Positions 47,701 to 59,720 of a stretch of DNA of 64,000 bases are shown here, one piece after another. Below the pieces are notes generated by a model. The model ran no database searches and was not told the DNA's origin. It saw only the letters and a list, made by a program, of their open reading frames with translations. The position numbers and the translations under genes are program-made. The stretch comes from Spirometra erinaceieuropaei. Its lineage: Eukaryota; Platyhelminthes; Cestoda; Diphyllobothriidea; Diphyllobothriidae. Each line of letters starts with the position of its first letter. Position 1 is the first letter of the stretch. The stretch covers positions 269,981 to 333,980 of the forward strand of contig CACRXP010000698.1 in the NCBI GenBank assembly GCA_902702965.1, written 5' to 3'.

Positions 47701-50700
47701 CGTGGACCCGCAACTGGACACCCCTACACCTCAGCGTTCTACCCAACTGCGAGGACACAGACCTGCCCCACGGTGGGCGTACACCGGATTGTACTCATCG
47801 GACACTTTCAGATACATTGTAACACCGAACTTCAAAGCAGTTTGCTCATCACCCAGACACAGTTCGATTACGACGAAAAAGCCATTTTTTATCTCGCACG
47901 ACCTATTTTCCTTGTTAGCGTTGTCGTGCCTCCTGCTACCAATTTGTCCTATCTAGTCGGTGCTTGTTGAAAACGCATTTTTCTGCCAATTTATCCGTTA
48001 TGGAGCTGAGTTCTACTTGCTAGCTATTCGAAACTCAGCCATAATCTAGGTTACGCTGTCTCGAGGATTAAAATTTGCACCCCGCTTCTTTCTGCATGTC
48101 TTGAGAAGCACTAGGGTCCCGTACGGATTGCGCGATGTTATCAAGAAACATTATAGAGGCCTCAGGTCCCCAAAGTGAGGGCTTTTCTTGGTCAAACAGA
48201 ACCAAAGTCTGACCAGCTGAACTTCGTCCTAAGCAGTGGAGTTAGTAGTGGGAGTCCTTGCCCTTTCTTTGTCAGCCAACCGCATTTCTTGCTTAGTTCT
48301 TGTGGCTCCGAAAGCCACCAAGTCGAACGTGGAATTTCGGGGGAGTGACGTTCACATTTGTTCCTTAGAGGTTTTCACTTCGTATTTTGTGCGATTTTTG
48401 AACACCTGATGATTTTAGTCAAGGGTACTTTTCGTTAACAAATAAATGAAACTGTGGAGTATTCGAGGTGAGTTTGATGAACGAGTCACCATTGGCCGAC
48501 AGTGAGTCGCCGAGCCAAGTTTGACAACCAGAGAATAAAATACGTTACAAATTGCCGAAGTGGATTTTAAAAAGTTTCGAAGACAGCAGAAGAATCTTCG
48601 TGCATGAGCAGTCATCTTTTCAATCCAACACTTCTCCCACCTTCCAAGCAAAGAACTGGTGTGTTCTGCAGAAGATAAAAGAGGATACAAGGTTGGCGGA
48701 ATGTATTTAATGATTTGCGCCTTCGGGCCCATACGGAAGTTCACCTTCAGAAACCAAGGAAGCAACGACGAAACACAGAAGTTACGGTAATTTTCAATCA
48801 GCGGACGGCGAGTGTGGCTGGCTTTGAATGCGCTTGTAAGGTTTGACAGTCGGCCGTAGTTTGTCTCTGACCTCCAAAGACGGTTAGATAAACCCACTTT
48901 GTCCCTCGATTCGCCGTCCTTTCCGTCGCGAGCCTTCCCGGCTTCTCGCGCAAAGTCATGTGCGAGGTCCCGAGGAGGTACAACAAAAAGACAGGGACCT
49001 CTACGAGGTTTTTTTTAGTTCTACCAACAAACTTGCATCACCTTCAGTGGCCAAACATACTAGCAAGTTGAAGGAACTCCGACTGACTCACACATCTCCG
49101 GTCCGATTTTAGAACTAGTTTTACGTAAGGTAAAAAGAATTGAGTTTAGTTACTACAGTTTTGCGTTTCGACGTATCTCGCTGATGCTACACAGAGGTAC
49201 AGGCCACAAGTCCGATTTTCCCAGCAAGATAATCAGTCAGCCCACGTAGCAAACTCTGCTAGTTCATTTCCATGAAACCAAAATCGACTGTTGACTAGCT
49301 GGAGGAGGTTCTAAATACTTCCCTTTTGCTGCTCTCCCTTTGTCCCTGATGGTATATTCATGTAGGGTCCCGAATGCTTAGTTTAGCGAACTCCCCCATC
49401 TTAGTGACCGCTTTCCTTCCGCAGAACGATTCTTCCCGGGACTCAGTTATTTTCGTGTGTTCATGAAATACCTGCATACCGCGCAGCCTGGCTGTCTACA
49501 CGATACCAGGACTGTCATGCCATTAACTTGTCAGTTTGATTTGCAAATTGGTGCTTTTTAGCCTTTACGAATCCGACTCCATTTATCGAGGGTAGAAGTG
49601 CCCACTGTGGTGTTGGGTAGTCACATCTCTCCATCTTTCCCCTCATCTGGGCCGACACCGGAGACACGTATTTCTCCTGGACCCCTGCCAAAACAAACTC
49701 TTCCCTCTGATTTTCCGTCATCAGGTCTTCAAAATGGAGTAAGTATACCCTTGGGGTTTATTATTTGTTCTAATTCTCTTCCGCTTTCTCGCTTTGGAGA
49801 TTGAGACGTATGAGTGGGAGAATAAGTGGTAAAACAGGAGTTGTTTCATAAATTCGGCCTTGTATCCTCGCTCCGCATTTAAGGAAGCCATGAAGAGGCG
49901 CTTACCAAACTGATCATGACTATGTCAGTGCAGGTGGAGCATTTACCCGGTGCTTCACAGTTAGGGCAAATGAATTAATACTTGATTTCCGTCGTGCCTG
50001 GTCCACAGTAAGTTGACACTTCGCTGACGCTAAAGCGTCAACATCCTAGTGACCAGGCACTGTGTGACAAACTTTTACTTATAACGTAGTCATTCAGCTT
50101 TTCATATTTAGAAAATCGAGCTACGGTGGTTTCGAATGTGACATAAGGCCCCCTCTCGCTCTATCTACAGTGTCTGGCGTAACTCATAAAGTGCACCCAG
50201 ATCTACAAAACATTTCGAATCACTTGGAAGCCGGCCAAAATGCAGCGACCAAAAGTGTCAGCCAGTAATAAACGACGTTAAGTGAAATCAAATGATAAAG
50301 AAGATATTAACAGTAGTACTACGTTGCTTAGGAGCAACAATGTTCACGCGAGAAGCTGTAATACCAAAAACGCGAAAAATCATGTCAAATGTGTAAACTC
50401 GGGTTTTAGAGGTACATTAAACTTGTCCATGCAACGACTGAGTAAATAAAAGAACATAGGTAAAACAAAATTTAACAACCGTCCTTTAGTGAGATTTGCA
50501 CTTAAATATCATCCAAGAGTTAGCGTAAAATAAATTATGGTCGTTAGCCAGCTGCCTACAGTTTAAATATTGATTCCAGAACGGATTTTCCAGAAATCGC
50601 CGCAATCTCCCTGTTTCTGCTTTGTTCAATATGCGGTTGATTAAGGCAAGAAGAATGTCGCCTGATGTCACTGATAGAGACTTCACAGGAATAAGTTTCC

Positions 50701-51340
50701 ATAAAGTCATACGTCTACAGCCCGATAAGTGGCTTCTAAATTTGAATAGAATTGGCATATGCGAATCGTGAGCATATCATATCATATATTTATATTAAGA
50801 GGACTTCTCTTTCGTCAAATTAATGGATGGCTTTTGGTGACGGAGTCCGTCAGATTTCAGTGTCCTCGATATACCTTTGAATATAGTTTTCAGTGTTTTC
50901 AATCGACTGTCCAATAAGATCAATTCTTTGCAGTCTATTAAAACTTTCAACACAGGATATTTTATGAAAGCATTTACGGAAGTGGTGAGCTCTTAGGAAT
51001 TTTATGCAGATGGCTGTTTCGGTCAGATTTAAAGAGTCACCCAAACGTGAAACCTCATCGCGAAAATCATGAGCGTTTACAACGAAATTCGGTGATGAAT
51101 ATGCCCATGATCAACGGAGAAACTTTTTGTAAGCTACCTCTTGAAAGCGCTTTAATAAGATATTTTGCCAAAAAATATCCACATACTTTGCCCTTTTCCA
51201 AGGTCAAGTCATGGAAGGAATTGGAGTGTTTGGTCGACCTTCTCACTTCCCTGAAAAGTATTGATAATGTTTTATTTGCAACCGAAATAACTCACATTCC
51301 TCTTTATGTTGAAGCCACTTTCGCTGCCTTTGCTTACTCT
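47701..51340. other. no gene recognised
   Basis: The longest frame is 160 codons on minus (48897-48415). It has no recognised domain and no splice context. Minus frames at 50758-50486 and 51044-50850, and the plus frame 51047-51373, are also unassigned; the last one runs into retroelement R2 at its 3' end, so it is not a single gene. Confidence 0.35.
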
Positions 51341-51485
51341 TTGTCGGCGGTGAAGAAGTCCGTGCTCCTTTGAACGTCCTCTTCGGTCGTGGTGTTGAGT
51401 GCGCAGTCTTCAACGAAGAGTTGGTCTTTGAGAGACACGTTTAGGCCAGTATGCGCCGGCTATTGAGAAGATGCCCATCGGTTCT

Positions 51486-52005
51486 TTAGGCGATGCGTAT
51501 TCCGTGACGCTCGTCACGGTAGGCGCTCATCAGCATGGCAGAAAATGTGAGGCTTAAGAGGGTTGGGGCGAGTACGCAGCCCTGCTTTAAGCCGTTGGTT
51601 ACTGCAAATGCTTTTGAGATGGTCCCGTTGTCCGTGACGCGCGCCATCATCCCCTCGTGGAACTGACGCACCATGTGCGTAAATCGCGCCAAATAGCCGA
51701 ATTTCCGCATGATTTTCCACATTTCATCGCGATTCATCGTTTTTTTTCAGACCCACGAAGGTAGCGTAGAGGTCGGTCCGTATTTCCTGACACCTCTTGC
51801 AGCTGGCGGGCAGCAAAAATCATGTCGGGGGTTTCACTGTGCCGGCGAAAGCCACACTGACTTTCCGGTAATAGCCTCTGTTCAAAGTGAGATGGTTGAG
51901 GAAAATGCGGGCGAAGATTTTCCCCGCGATCTTTGGAAGCGAGATGCCACTTCGGCCATCACACAGTTGCCGCTTCTCTCTCCGCTTGTAGACATGTCCA
52001 ATCAT
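51486..52005 (-). pseudogene. R2 reverse transcriptase fragments
   Basis: Frame 52005-51820 has LCDGRSGISLPKIAGKIFAR, the 'C.NYR.I.L...KI..R' block. Frame 51737-51486 has MVRQFHEGMMARVTDNG, AVTNGLKQGCVLAPTLLSL (usual GVKQGCVLAP) and AYRDERHGIRIA. The block around the first catalytic Asp lies between, near 51750, in a damaged stretch. Confidence 0.75.
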
Positions 52006-52644
52006 CGCATCCTTGAAATCCTGAGGAACTCGTCTTGGGTGTCACATCTCCCGGAATAGCGTTGCGAGTTTATCCATCAGCGTGGGGCGGCCGTGCTTGT
52101 AGATGTCAGCTGGAATTGCATAGGAGCCGGATGCTTTTCCGCTGGTAGGTTGGTTCACGGTGAGGATTGTTTCTAGACGAAATGGGGGCCGATTCAGGTT
52201 GATGTTAATTTCCACTTGGAAGAGTCGTTCGATGGCGTCGTCGAAGATGGTTGATGCACGATTGAGAACACTTCTAAAGTGTTCGGCCCAGCCTTTTAGG
52301 ATCTGCGACTTCTAGGTTAGAAGTGTTGTCCTGTCGGCGCTGAGGAGCGGTGCGGTTCCTTTGGTTGGGAGGGGGGGGCGGTAGACCGCCTTGAGTAGTG
52401 CGAAGAAGTTCTTGTTTTTTTTGCGGCCGGCGAGTCATCCAAGCGTCCTGCATATCCCACTGTCGTTGCTGTACGACGCGATGATAACAAAAGAAGGCCA
52501 CATTGTTGACGTCGGTCCACATATTGGCTTTGTGCAGCCCGTGCTCTTCAGTGAGAAGTTGGCTGACGTCGACATTGTTGTCGTCAAACCAGTCCCGGTG
52601 TTGGAGGCTTGCACGGTCGAGTGAATAGCATCCCGCAGTTGACA

Positions 52645-53263
52645 TTATCGAGTCTCCATGGAGGCGTTTTCATGGGGAACTTGCAGGTCTCCCAATCTGT
52701 GGGCCAGTTGACTGCTGAAATGAAGACGGTCAAGAGGTAGATATAACAAAACAGTACGTAATTTACCTGGCGGTCGCTTATCTTGTAGCCTCCTGCGATT
52801 CCGCAACCAGATCTTCGTCATCGATAAGACGAGGCGGTAATCTGTCCAGCTGTCGGCGTCGCAGACCGCCATGTCGGTTCCGTCCTTGTCCTGTCGGTCT
52901 CGCCTCCTAACGAGGACATAGTCCAGCAGCATCCATCGCCTCGATTTGGGCTGCATCCAGGTCGCCTTCTTCTGCATCAGAAGGCGGAAGGTGTTGGTCA
53001 ACAGGAGCCGCTGCTCCGCGCAGGTTCGTAGAAGGGAGCCGTTTTCTCTACAGCCGCAGCGACCATGCGGACCCAGCACTTGCCCAGGCAGTATGGTCTT
53101 TGCCGACGCGGGCGTTGAAGTCGCCAAGGACAACCAGTTTATCCACATTTGGCACAGGTGCCAGGAGGGTGTGCTGGTTCTCGTAGAATTTGTTCTTTGC
53201 CTCCTCAGGGCTGGTCATTGAGGGACGTAGGCGCTGGTGATAGTGACGAATTTGCATTCCCAA
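52645..53263 (-). pseudogene. R2 endonuclease remnant
   Basis: Two overlapping minus frames (53263-53048 and 53148-52645) carry [18 protein letters not shown] and, after a frameshift, the [21 protein letters not shown] and [10 protein letters not shown] blocks. The catalytic TDH has become TDY, so the His is lost. Confidence 0.75.
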
Positions 53264-53719
53264 AGAGACAGGCGCAGGCCTATCACTCGGTCGTTGATGT
53301 CCTACGGCAGACAGGGCAGTCTTCCCACGGTAAAACGGAATTGAGGAAACTGTCGCTGATTGTAACCTTATGCAATCAGGTTAACCCCAAACCGAACACT
53401 AACAACTAGCCATAACCCTAAATCTAGTCCTAAACCTCGGTGCGCCAACTGTAGCACACCTACTGAAATTAATGCTAGTAGCAAAGTGATAAATTGTTGG
53501 CCAAAGGCCGCGTTTCCTAGCCTCGCCAGGTCTTCACATGTCACCGAACCGGCTATCTACATGAAGCAGGACGTCCAAACACTCACTGCTTCAGTAAATG
53601 CCTTCAAAAAATATCTTATTTTGGAGGTTTTTATAAGTATACAGCACAGAATCTGTCTTTGTGGGCAATTACTTTAAAGCACTGAAAATCCTAAAGTGGA
53701 GACGAAAGATGGCCAACAG

Positions 53720-54073
53720 TCGGAACATTCTGTTTGTTGTTCTGATCTTTCGAACTCGTTCAGGAATCCATCGTCAGAGATGGTATCAGCAACAGAACGA
53801 GCGACAGTTATGGACTGTGTTAGCCAATCATCGATCGACTGCGCAGGGCGAGGATTGATTGAAGCCTGGGCCTCAGATGAGAACTCAGTCACTCGATTTA
53901 TCGATCTGGAGCCGTCGCACAGAGTCCTGCGCGCTCACCTCCAGCCTTGCGCCGTCGATCGATGATTGGTTAACACGGCCTACAACTGTCGCTTGTTCTG
54001 ATGCTGCTACTATCTCTGAGGGTGGACTCCTGCACGAGTTAGAAAGATCAGAACAATAAACTGAATGTTCCGA
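53720..54073. repeat. inverted repeat (foldback), 133-bp arms and 88-bp spacer
   Basis: The left arm is 53720-53852 and the right arm 53941-54073. By eye about 18 of 131 positions differ (about 86 percent identical) with no large gaps. Arm landmarks are CGGAACATTC, TTGTTCTGATCTTTC, GAGCGACAGTT / AAGCGACAGTT and CCAATCATCGATCGAC. Transcription in either direction could fold into a long hairpin. Both arms give a similar open frame in opposite directions (SEHSVCCSDLSNS / SEHSVYCSDLSNS), which follows from the inversion and is not evidence for a gene. It may be a MITE-like foldback element. Confidence 0.85.
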
Positions 54074-54074
54074 T

Positions 54075-56870
54075 GCCCGACCGCCCTTCTTCACTTATAC
54101 ATACATCTGGGACTCGAATTTTAGCTTTTAATCGCGAAGTATTCACTGACACCTTAAGGTCACTCTGAAACTCAACGACCTCCATCGTCAGTAAAGACCG
54201 CGCATAACTTCGACCAAAGTTCTCCTGATATACATGCACAAAATGGTGTGCTTACGACTGCATATGCCAATTTTATTCCAATTTAATACCCACTGGCCGG
54301 TCTGTCAACATGTGAACTTATTGAAACTTTTGTTCCTGTGACGTCTCTGCCAGTGACATCAGGCAAAATCCGCCTTACTTTAATTAACTGCGCATAGAAC
54401 AATGATAAATTGGAAAACTACAAGATCTTAAAGCACATTACGCACTTGAATTTTTGCCAGAATTCATATAACAGTAATTTTTGGAGAATGTTTTATGCAA
54501 ATGTATGTGCAAAATGGTTTTTTAAACGTCACTGTGCTTTTATTTATTTATTTAGTCAGTTACTTGCATAGCCAAGCATTATGTACTTCTACAATTTTAG
54601 TCTTCTCGTGTGACGTGAATTTTCGCGTCTTCGACATATTCGCATTTCCTAAGGGAACTGCTCTTTTTAGTCAACGAAATAGGTGGAACACTTATTCTGC
54701 GTTTTCATTTAACTGGAGGTCATTTATTATTGTTTTGGTGCTTTAATGGATGCGTTCAGACAGATTTCAGATTGGTTAGTGATTTTTCCGTAATTTAAGC
54801 ATACTTAATGAGTCAAATCGTCAACTGTGTTTCTGAGCATAAGTTTCTTAGCATGAGCAACCGTGAGCAGGACGCTGCGAAAGTGTCACAGAAAAAAAGC
54901 ATCTAAGGTATCGATGAAAGACTTTATTTTCGACGATGCATCACCTGGTCAGCTTAACATCCTTGCAGGCGGAGTAAGGGAGGATAATTATACATTTTCC
55001 AATGAAGTAAGGTATCCGATATTGACCCACTTGTCATCAGCTTCCCCGGCAATCTAGATTATCTCTTGAACATTCAAATGGAATGTGCGAGACAGAAAAA
55101 ATCGATTAAAAGGGAGTAAAAATCAATCTACTGTAATTTTGAAACTGGACTTCTTAAAAATCATAATACTTCGTCTGTCGTAACCGATATGGACCGCTGC
55201 TGTCCCGGAGGGCACAGTGTGACTTGTGCATAAATTTCCTATCGTGAAAGAGGCTTCTGAAGCGTCTTCCACACTCCCGACACCCATCGTGGTAAGACAG
55301 TCTGGCGAGTAAATATGAGCTTGGGCACAGTAGCCGACGCATTATACCACACCTTCTGATCCACAAACGCAAAAGAACCGGTCTTCAGTAAGGGACACGT
55401 CGGGTTCCGTATAAGTGAGGGTGCGATAAACTCCATTTTAAGAAATCGTTGTGGTCTGACCCTAGGTTCTGATTGGAACCCAGCTATCTCATCAGTAGGC
55501 AACCTTCCAAACCACGATTATTATGGTGTTGCAGTAACTTGGAACGCCTTTGGTTAGATTTAGTGGAGGAACTAAGAGCTGCATCCGATATGGACCAACC
55601 CCAACTCACTCTTCTTTCATCCGTACACTAGTCGCCTACCCGAGCCACTTAATCGACCGGAAGTGAGTTTGGTACTAGTGGTGTGAACCTCTTACGCGTC
55701 CCGCGTGCATGTATGAAAGTATTTAGGGGACCCATCGGAGCTCGAATAACGCACGTCAAAAGCCAATGCGGCCTCTAGTTTGCCGTGACGCCTTAGTAGC
55801 AGAATATCTCACTTGGGCACCATCACCACCACCACCGCCACCACAGTGATGGGCAACTGGTTAATCTGACCGGCGAAATGACAACAAGTCTCAGTGCGGG
55901 TTGAATGTGCGTAGTTTGTGGAATCACAAATTGCGGATGCACGTCAACAAATTAGCAAAAAACGTCAGAACACCAAAATTAGCAAAAATCGTTTCGAATA
56001 ATTATCGTGTCAAATGTGTTTTAGAATGAGTGTAGTGTGCGATGTGGTACGCTCTCAATCGCTCGATTTTGCGCTAAATTTTTCAAAAAGTTAGGCAGGC
56101 TCCCGAGGCAGAACGTTTCTTTTTTGCGCTCTTTGAGATACGACTAAATACAGCTAGGTTAGTTGGATTTTCTGGTCCCAAATGTTACGAGAATAAACAA
56201 ATTCTGCAAGGTCACGCATGTAAAACAGAGACACTGGCAGACAACTGGGATATAATTAGCGAAAGCCAAGCGGAGCAAACCATATCCTGAATAAACGGCC
56301 TTTCTTTTCCACAGAACTGCCGCGTCCTCTCCTGTGACGGGTCGTTGAGTCTCAAGGACTCCCTGAACAGCCAACTGACATGGCTGCTTTCGGTGCCTTT
56401 ACTCGATTACCAAAAGATTGTTTCGCCGTTGCAGATTTATCCAAACGATCGAAATGTGACATCTATTCCGGTCGGCTGCAAAGTACGTAGGCTCTCGGGC
56501 TTGCCAAATAAGCACTCGCGACCAACAACAACAGGGTTACCAGGGCGTGGGGATCTATGGCCTGCCACGTCGACTGCCTTAAAGTATGTCGCAAAAACCC
56601 GATAACAACTTCGACATGGCGACCGCTAGTCACCATAAAACAAATTCGCCCGGTGCCACTGCCTGCAAGTCGGATTTTTGATCCAAAGCGCTAGAGACAA
56701 ACTCACACAAACAATCCAAGCGACAATTGTGAAGCCGCCCGTACCCGAAATTTCCGATGGCCGGCTGGCGTACACACATGACTGAATAGTGCATTTTATT
56801 AGCACCTGTCTTTTCCGCATACGCGCTACCGACCAGCGTAGCTAGGAAACCTGACAGTTCGACCGTCGTA
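54075..56870. other. no gene recognised
   Basis: A minus frame near 55300 contains CRECGRRFRSLFHDRKFMHK, which has a CxxC start like a zinc finger, but the histidine spacing is off and frames on both sides are broken. The rest shows only short frames and a CCA/CCG microsatellite at 55818. Confidence 0.35.
55818..55844. repeat. (CAC/ACC)n microsatellite
   Basis: CACCATCACCACCACCACCG followed by CCACCAC: a trinucleotide run with two interruptions. Confidence 0.85.
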
Positions 56871-57078
56871 ACCGTGTGCTCCACGGCAGGGTGAGGACAG
56901 GGACGGTGGACTTGGCTTATAGTGATGGTGGACTTTCAAAGCGCCTACTGCACTCTCCTGCACCGTCACCTAGGCCGTGTCCTGACAGAGTCAAGGAAGC
57001 CGGACGCTACAGAGGACGCAGCTGGCTGACACGACGAAACCCCGCACCTAGGCGTACCACCACACACCCCCTGATCCA

Positions 57079-57266
57079 CAACGCACACTGACCGGAATGT
57101 TATACAAGAGGGGAGCGGCTCGGATCCAAATTGACGCGGCGTGAGCTTGCACGTGGGCGCGCCACCACATCCCCAATGTTAGTGCTTACTATGGGTGCGC
57201 ATTCTTAGTAACGCCTGCCGGGCACCGATCTAGTTCCTGCGTTGGTCCAGTGCATCTACCGCGTGG
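57079..57266. repeat. 188-bp direct repeat, copy 1
   Basis: Matches 57354-57541 over 188 bp with no indel and about 7 mismatches (about 96 percent). It begins CAACGCACACTGACCGGAAT and ends TCCAGTGCATCTACCGCGTGG. The 87-bp stretch between the copies includes an integrase-derived fragment. Confidence 0.9.
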
Positions 57267-57267
57267 A

Positions 57268-57340
57268 AGCGGAAGCTCAACAGGACCGGGGGAGATGGTC
57301 CGCCCAACTGTACTGATCGTCTGTGACTGGTAGACAGGTC
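57268..57340. repeat. captured copy of gypsy integrase segment
   Basis: The 73 bp match 58649-58722 in the same orientation with one indel and about four mismatches (landmarks CGGAAGCTCAACAGGACCGG and TGATCGTCTGTGACT). That segment lies inside the integrase remnant of gypsy G3. It sits exactly between the two copies of the 188-bp repeat. Confidence 0.85.
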
Positions 57341-57353
57341 TTCAACTGGCGGT

Positions 57354-57541
57354 CAACGCACACTGACCGGAATGTTATACAAGAGGGGAGCGGCTCGGAT
57401 CCAAATTGACGCGGCGTGAGCTTGCATGTGGGCGCGCCACCACATCCTCAATGTTAGTGCTTATTATGGGTGCGCAGTCTTAGTAACGCCTGCCGGGCCT
57501 CGATCTAGTTCCTGCGTTGGTCCAGTGCATTTACCGCGTGG
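57354..57541. repeat. 188-bp direct repeat, copy 2
   Basis: Partner of 57079-57266. Differences include ACGTGGG/ATGTGGG, CATCCCC/CATCCTC and GCACCGATC/GCCTCGATC. It could be a duplicated LTR piece of the adjacent gypsy element, but TG..CA ends and target duplications were not found. Confidence 0.9.
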
Positions 57542-58165
57542 CCCCTCTTAGAGGCACACTAAGAAACCCACTCACAGCCACAAGAACTGATTAAGAGACT
57601 CAGGTCATGGTTTTCTACTCGCTGCCGGCCACAGATTGGCTGGACTGGACCAGAGGACCCTTCAGAATACTGTCGATTTGCCAATGCCGACAAACTTTAA
57701 GGTCCTTTGGCCGCAAGTCAGAGAACACACTTGGTTGGACAATTTTTACTGAGGCAAATGAGCAAACAGTTGTAACAGCCGTCTTTCCAGGTCTGTTGTG
57801 TAAGTGTCCGCCGTTTAGATTCTTAGTTCCTAGCGTTTGTGTTCCTCGTCGCCTGCAGCCGATCAGCGAATGACACAGCGCCGACTGGCTCCGAGCTCTC
57901 ACGAGGCTAGTCCCAGCGTCGAAGTAATATGGAGCGTGGGGCGGACAAAAAGACTGTAGGGCAAAGTGGCGGCGCTGGCGATCGGGGGCTGCCACAGGAT
58001 CCCAGCTAGACCGAAAGCGACTTGTATCGATGTTGAAGGGAATATTCGCCTACAAAACACGAGTAATGAGGCGATCAGGAAAATAAACGCGACGCCTATT
58101 GAGGGTGATATGTACTAGGGCACAGGATCGGAGTGAGTGTATACTTAGGCTGAAGGGTCGGCTAC

Positions 58166-59110
58166 TTAGAAGGAAGTTGCAGTTGGTGTTGGCGGACACA
58201 GAGGAACAGGAAGGAAGCCACAAGGAGGGACAGATGGCAGGGGAGGTGAAGGAGCAATGGGGGTGAACCGGAGGAGTGTCAGGACAGTGGCTTTGAGACG
58301 GTCCACGCTCACGACCTCGCGAGTTCCGCGTTTGATGCGGAACGCCTTCGTCCATCGAGCGACGATCCGGATAGAGCCGTCGTAGGATGGTTCCAATGGC
58401 CGGTAAATTCGATCACATTGGAGGTAGACGTTAAAGCATGTCGACATGTCTTCCTAGAGATGACTTCGGAACCGATGCTCTGGGTGGAATCGGGGAGATG
58501 GCCTGCATGACCTGGCAGAGACGGCGCAGATTGGTCGGTCCCCCGATTGCACCGTTAGGTGTTGGTGAGATCGTCTCACCAGGAAGTCGGGCGGTGTTGC
58601 CGAACGCCAGTCCAGCGGCGGAACAAGCAAGGTCCACCTGTAGAGCGGAGCGGAAGCTCAACAGGACCGGGGGGAGATGGCCCGCCCAACTCTCCTGATC
58701 GTCTGTGACTCGTAGACAGGTCAAATCGCCCAACTATCCTGTTTGCAGCGGACTGATGGGCTGACGTGCGGATGCGTACAGCCTAAAAAGAAGTGAGACC
58801 TGAACTTTGGCAGGTCAGTCTTCACGGTTTAGGGGGCACCGAAGATGCCAACGTAACGACTGTGGAAGTGGGTCGCCGGATGAATCTATGCATGCGGATG
58901 AAGAGATAGAAACGGACGTTAGACAGAGGCAGGCGGCTTACAATGTTGCTGAACCTTGCTTCAAAGCTGGAGATGGGAGTCTTGATCCGTTGGACCTTGC
59001 TCCGTTAACAGCCAAGACACGCCCGTGTCCAAGCTTTAAGGTCCTTGTGCATGCCAAGCCAGGCGAAGCGTTGGGGAACCAGCCTGTAGGTAATTCTACT
59101 CGCAGGTTGG
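58166..59110 (-). pseudogene. G3 integrase remnant with core deletion
   Basis: Minus 59110-58930 has FAWPGMHKDLKAWTRACLGC followed by QRSK, the zinc-binding end (CxxC) of gypsy integrase. Then only about 200 bp separate it from SFLGCT-like text (58765) and WAGHLPPVLLSFRSAL with AAGLAFGNTARLPGETISP (58690-58560). The D...D part of the catalytic core, normally over 300 bp here, is therefore mostly missing. The C-terminal part, FNVYLQCDRIYRPLEPSYDG and VVSVDRLKATV, is intact in one frame (58447-58270). Confidence 0.8.
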
Positions 59111-59384
59111 AAGAGGTTGTGCGGGGAGAAAACCTCGCGGCGAAGGGATGGTGGGACAAAGAGGCGGTGGGGGCGTCACAGAGAAGGGCGCCAAAATGGC
59201 CAGAGGCAGCTTCTGGAATTGGAGTCCGGGAACGTCCTCATCACAGGGAGGGCCGACACGGCGTTGTTCTGCAGCCATTTCGGTGAGGCCGATCCCGGGG
59301 GTGAGCTGAAATTGAACAGTGGAGAGCCTGAACAGTACGTCAGCCACCTCATTCCGTGACCAGTCAGCATGGCGGAATCTGAGG

Positions 59385-59640
59385 TCAACTGGGAGATATT
59401 GTCCAGTTGGTGAATCTTCTGGGGGTTAAACCTGTCGGATTACAATTTAAGAGTGTAAGAAAGTGGCTTGTGGTCACTGAACACAATGAAGTCCCTGTCC
59501 TCAAGAAATCTGGGAAGTCTTTTATTGCGAGGTTGACAGCCAGAAGCTCCCGCCTACGTATGCCATAGTGCAATTTTCTGAAGAAAGTTATGGGTTGGGT
59601 CTGACCTGCAAAGTGTTACTGAAGAACCGCGCTGACTGCA
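59385..59640 (-). pseudogene. G3 RNase H remnant
   Basis: RRRELLAVNLAIKDFPDFL gives the catalytic Glu helix (normally REL.AV..A..HFR.FL). VTTSHFLTLLNCNP stands where TDH.PLT usually lies, so the catalytic Asp is lost. LTPRRFTNWTI corresponds to R..R....I. A further stretch (59347-59250) gives ADVLFRLSTVQFQL, the 'ADALSR' box. Confidence 0.75.
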
Positions 59641-59720
59641 ACACTGGAGACGTCGACCATGAGGGAGACGGGTGCGTCTGAAACAGTGTGTCAGAAGAGT
59701 GGCGTTGGCCAGAACAGCCT

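Larger units (their letters stand above)
51345..53265 (-). mobile_element. endonuclease-RT retroelement R2, second copy of the R1 family
   Basis: Minus-strand blocks in order: [15 protein letters not shown] (about 53150), [159 protein letters not shown] and AYRDERHGIRIA. The catalytic box reads FVED instead of FADD (about 51406-51417). Homology ends at STDFFTA near 51350, matching the R1 breakpoint. The 5' side extends further into the endonuclease than R1. Frames are broken throughout. Confidence 0.8.

Noticed and set aside
48415..48897. 160-codon minus open frame
   Set aside because: No recognised domain, no splice context and no repeat partner. It may be a chance frame, so I left it as an unassigned stretch.
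51047..51373. 108-codon plus open frame
   Set aside because: Its last 25 or so bases are antisense to retroelement R2, so the frame crosses an insertion boundary and cannot be one original gene.
55154..55372. Zinc-finger-like text CRECGRRF..LFHDRKFMHKSH
   Set aside because: The spacing between the second Cys and the His residues does not fit C2H2, and the frame is broken on both sides.
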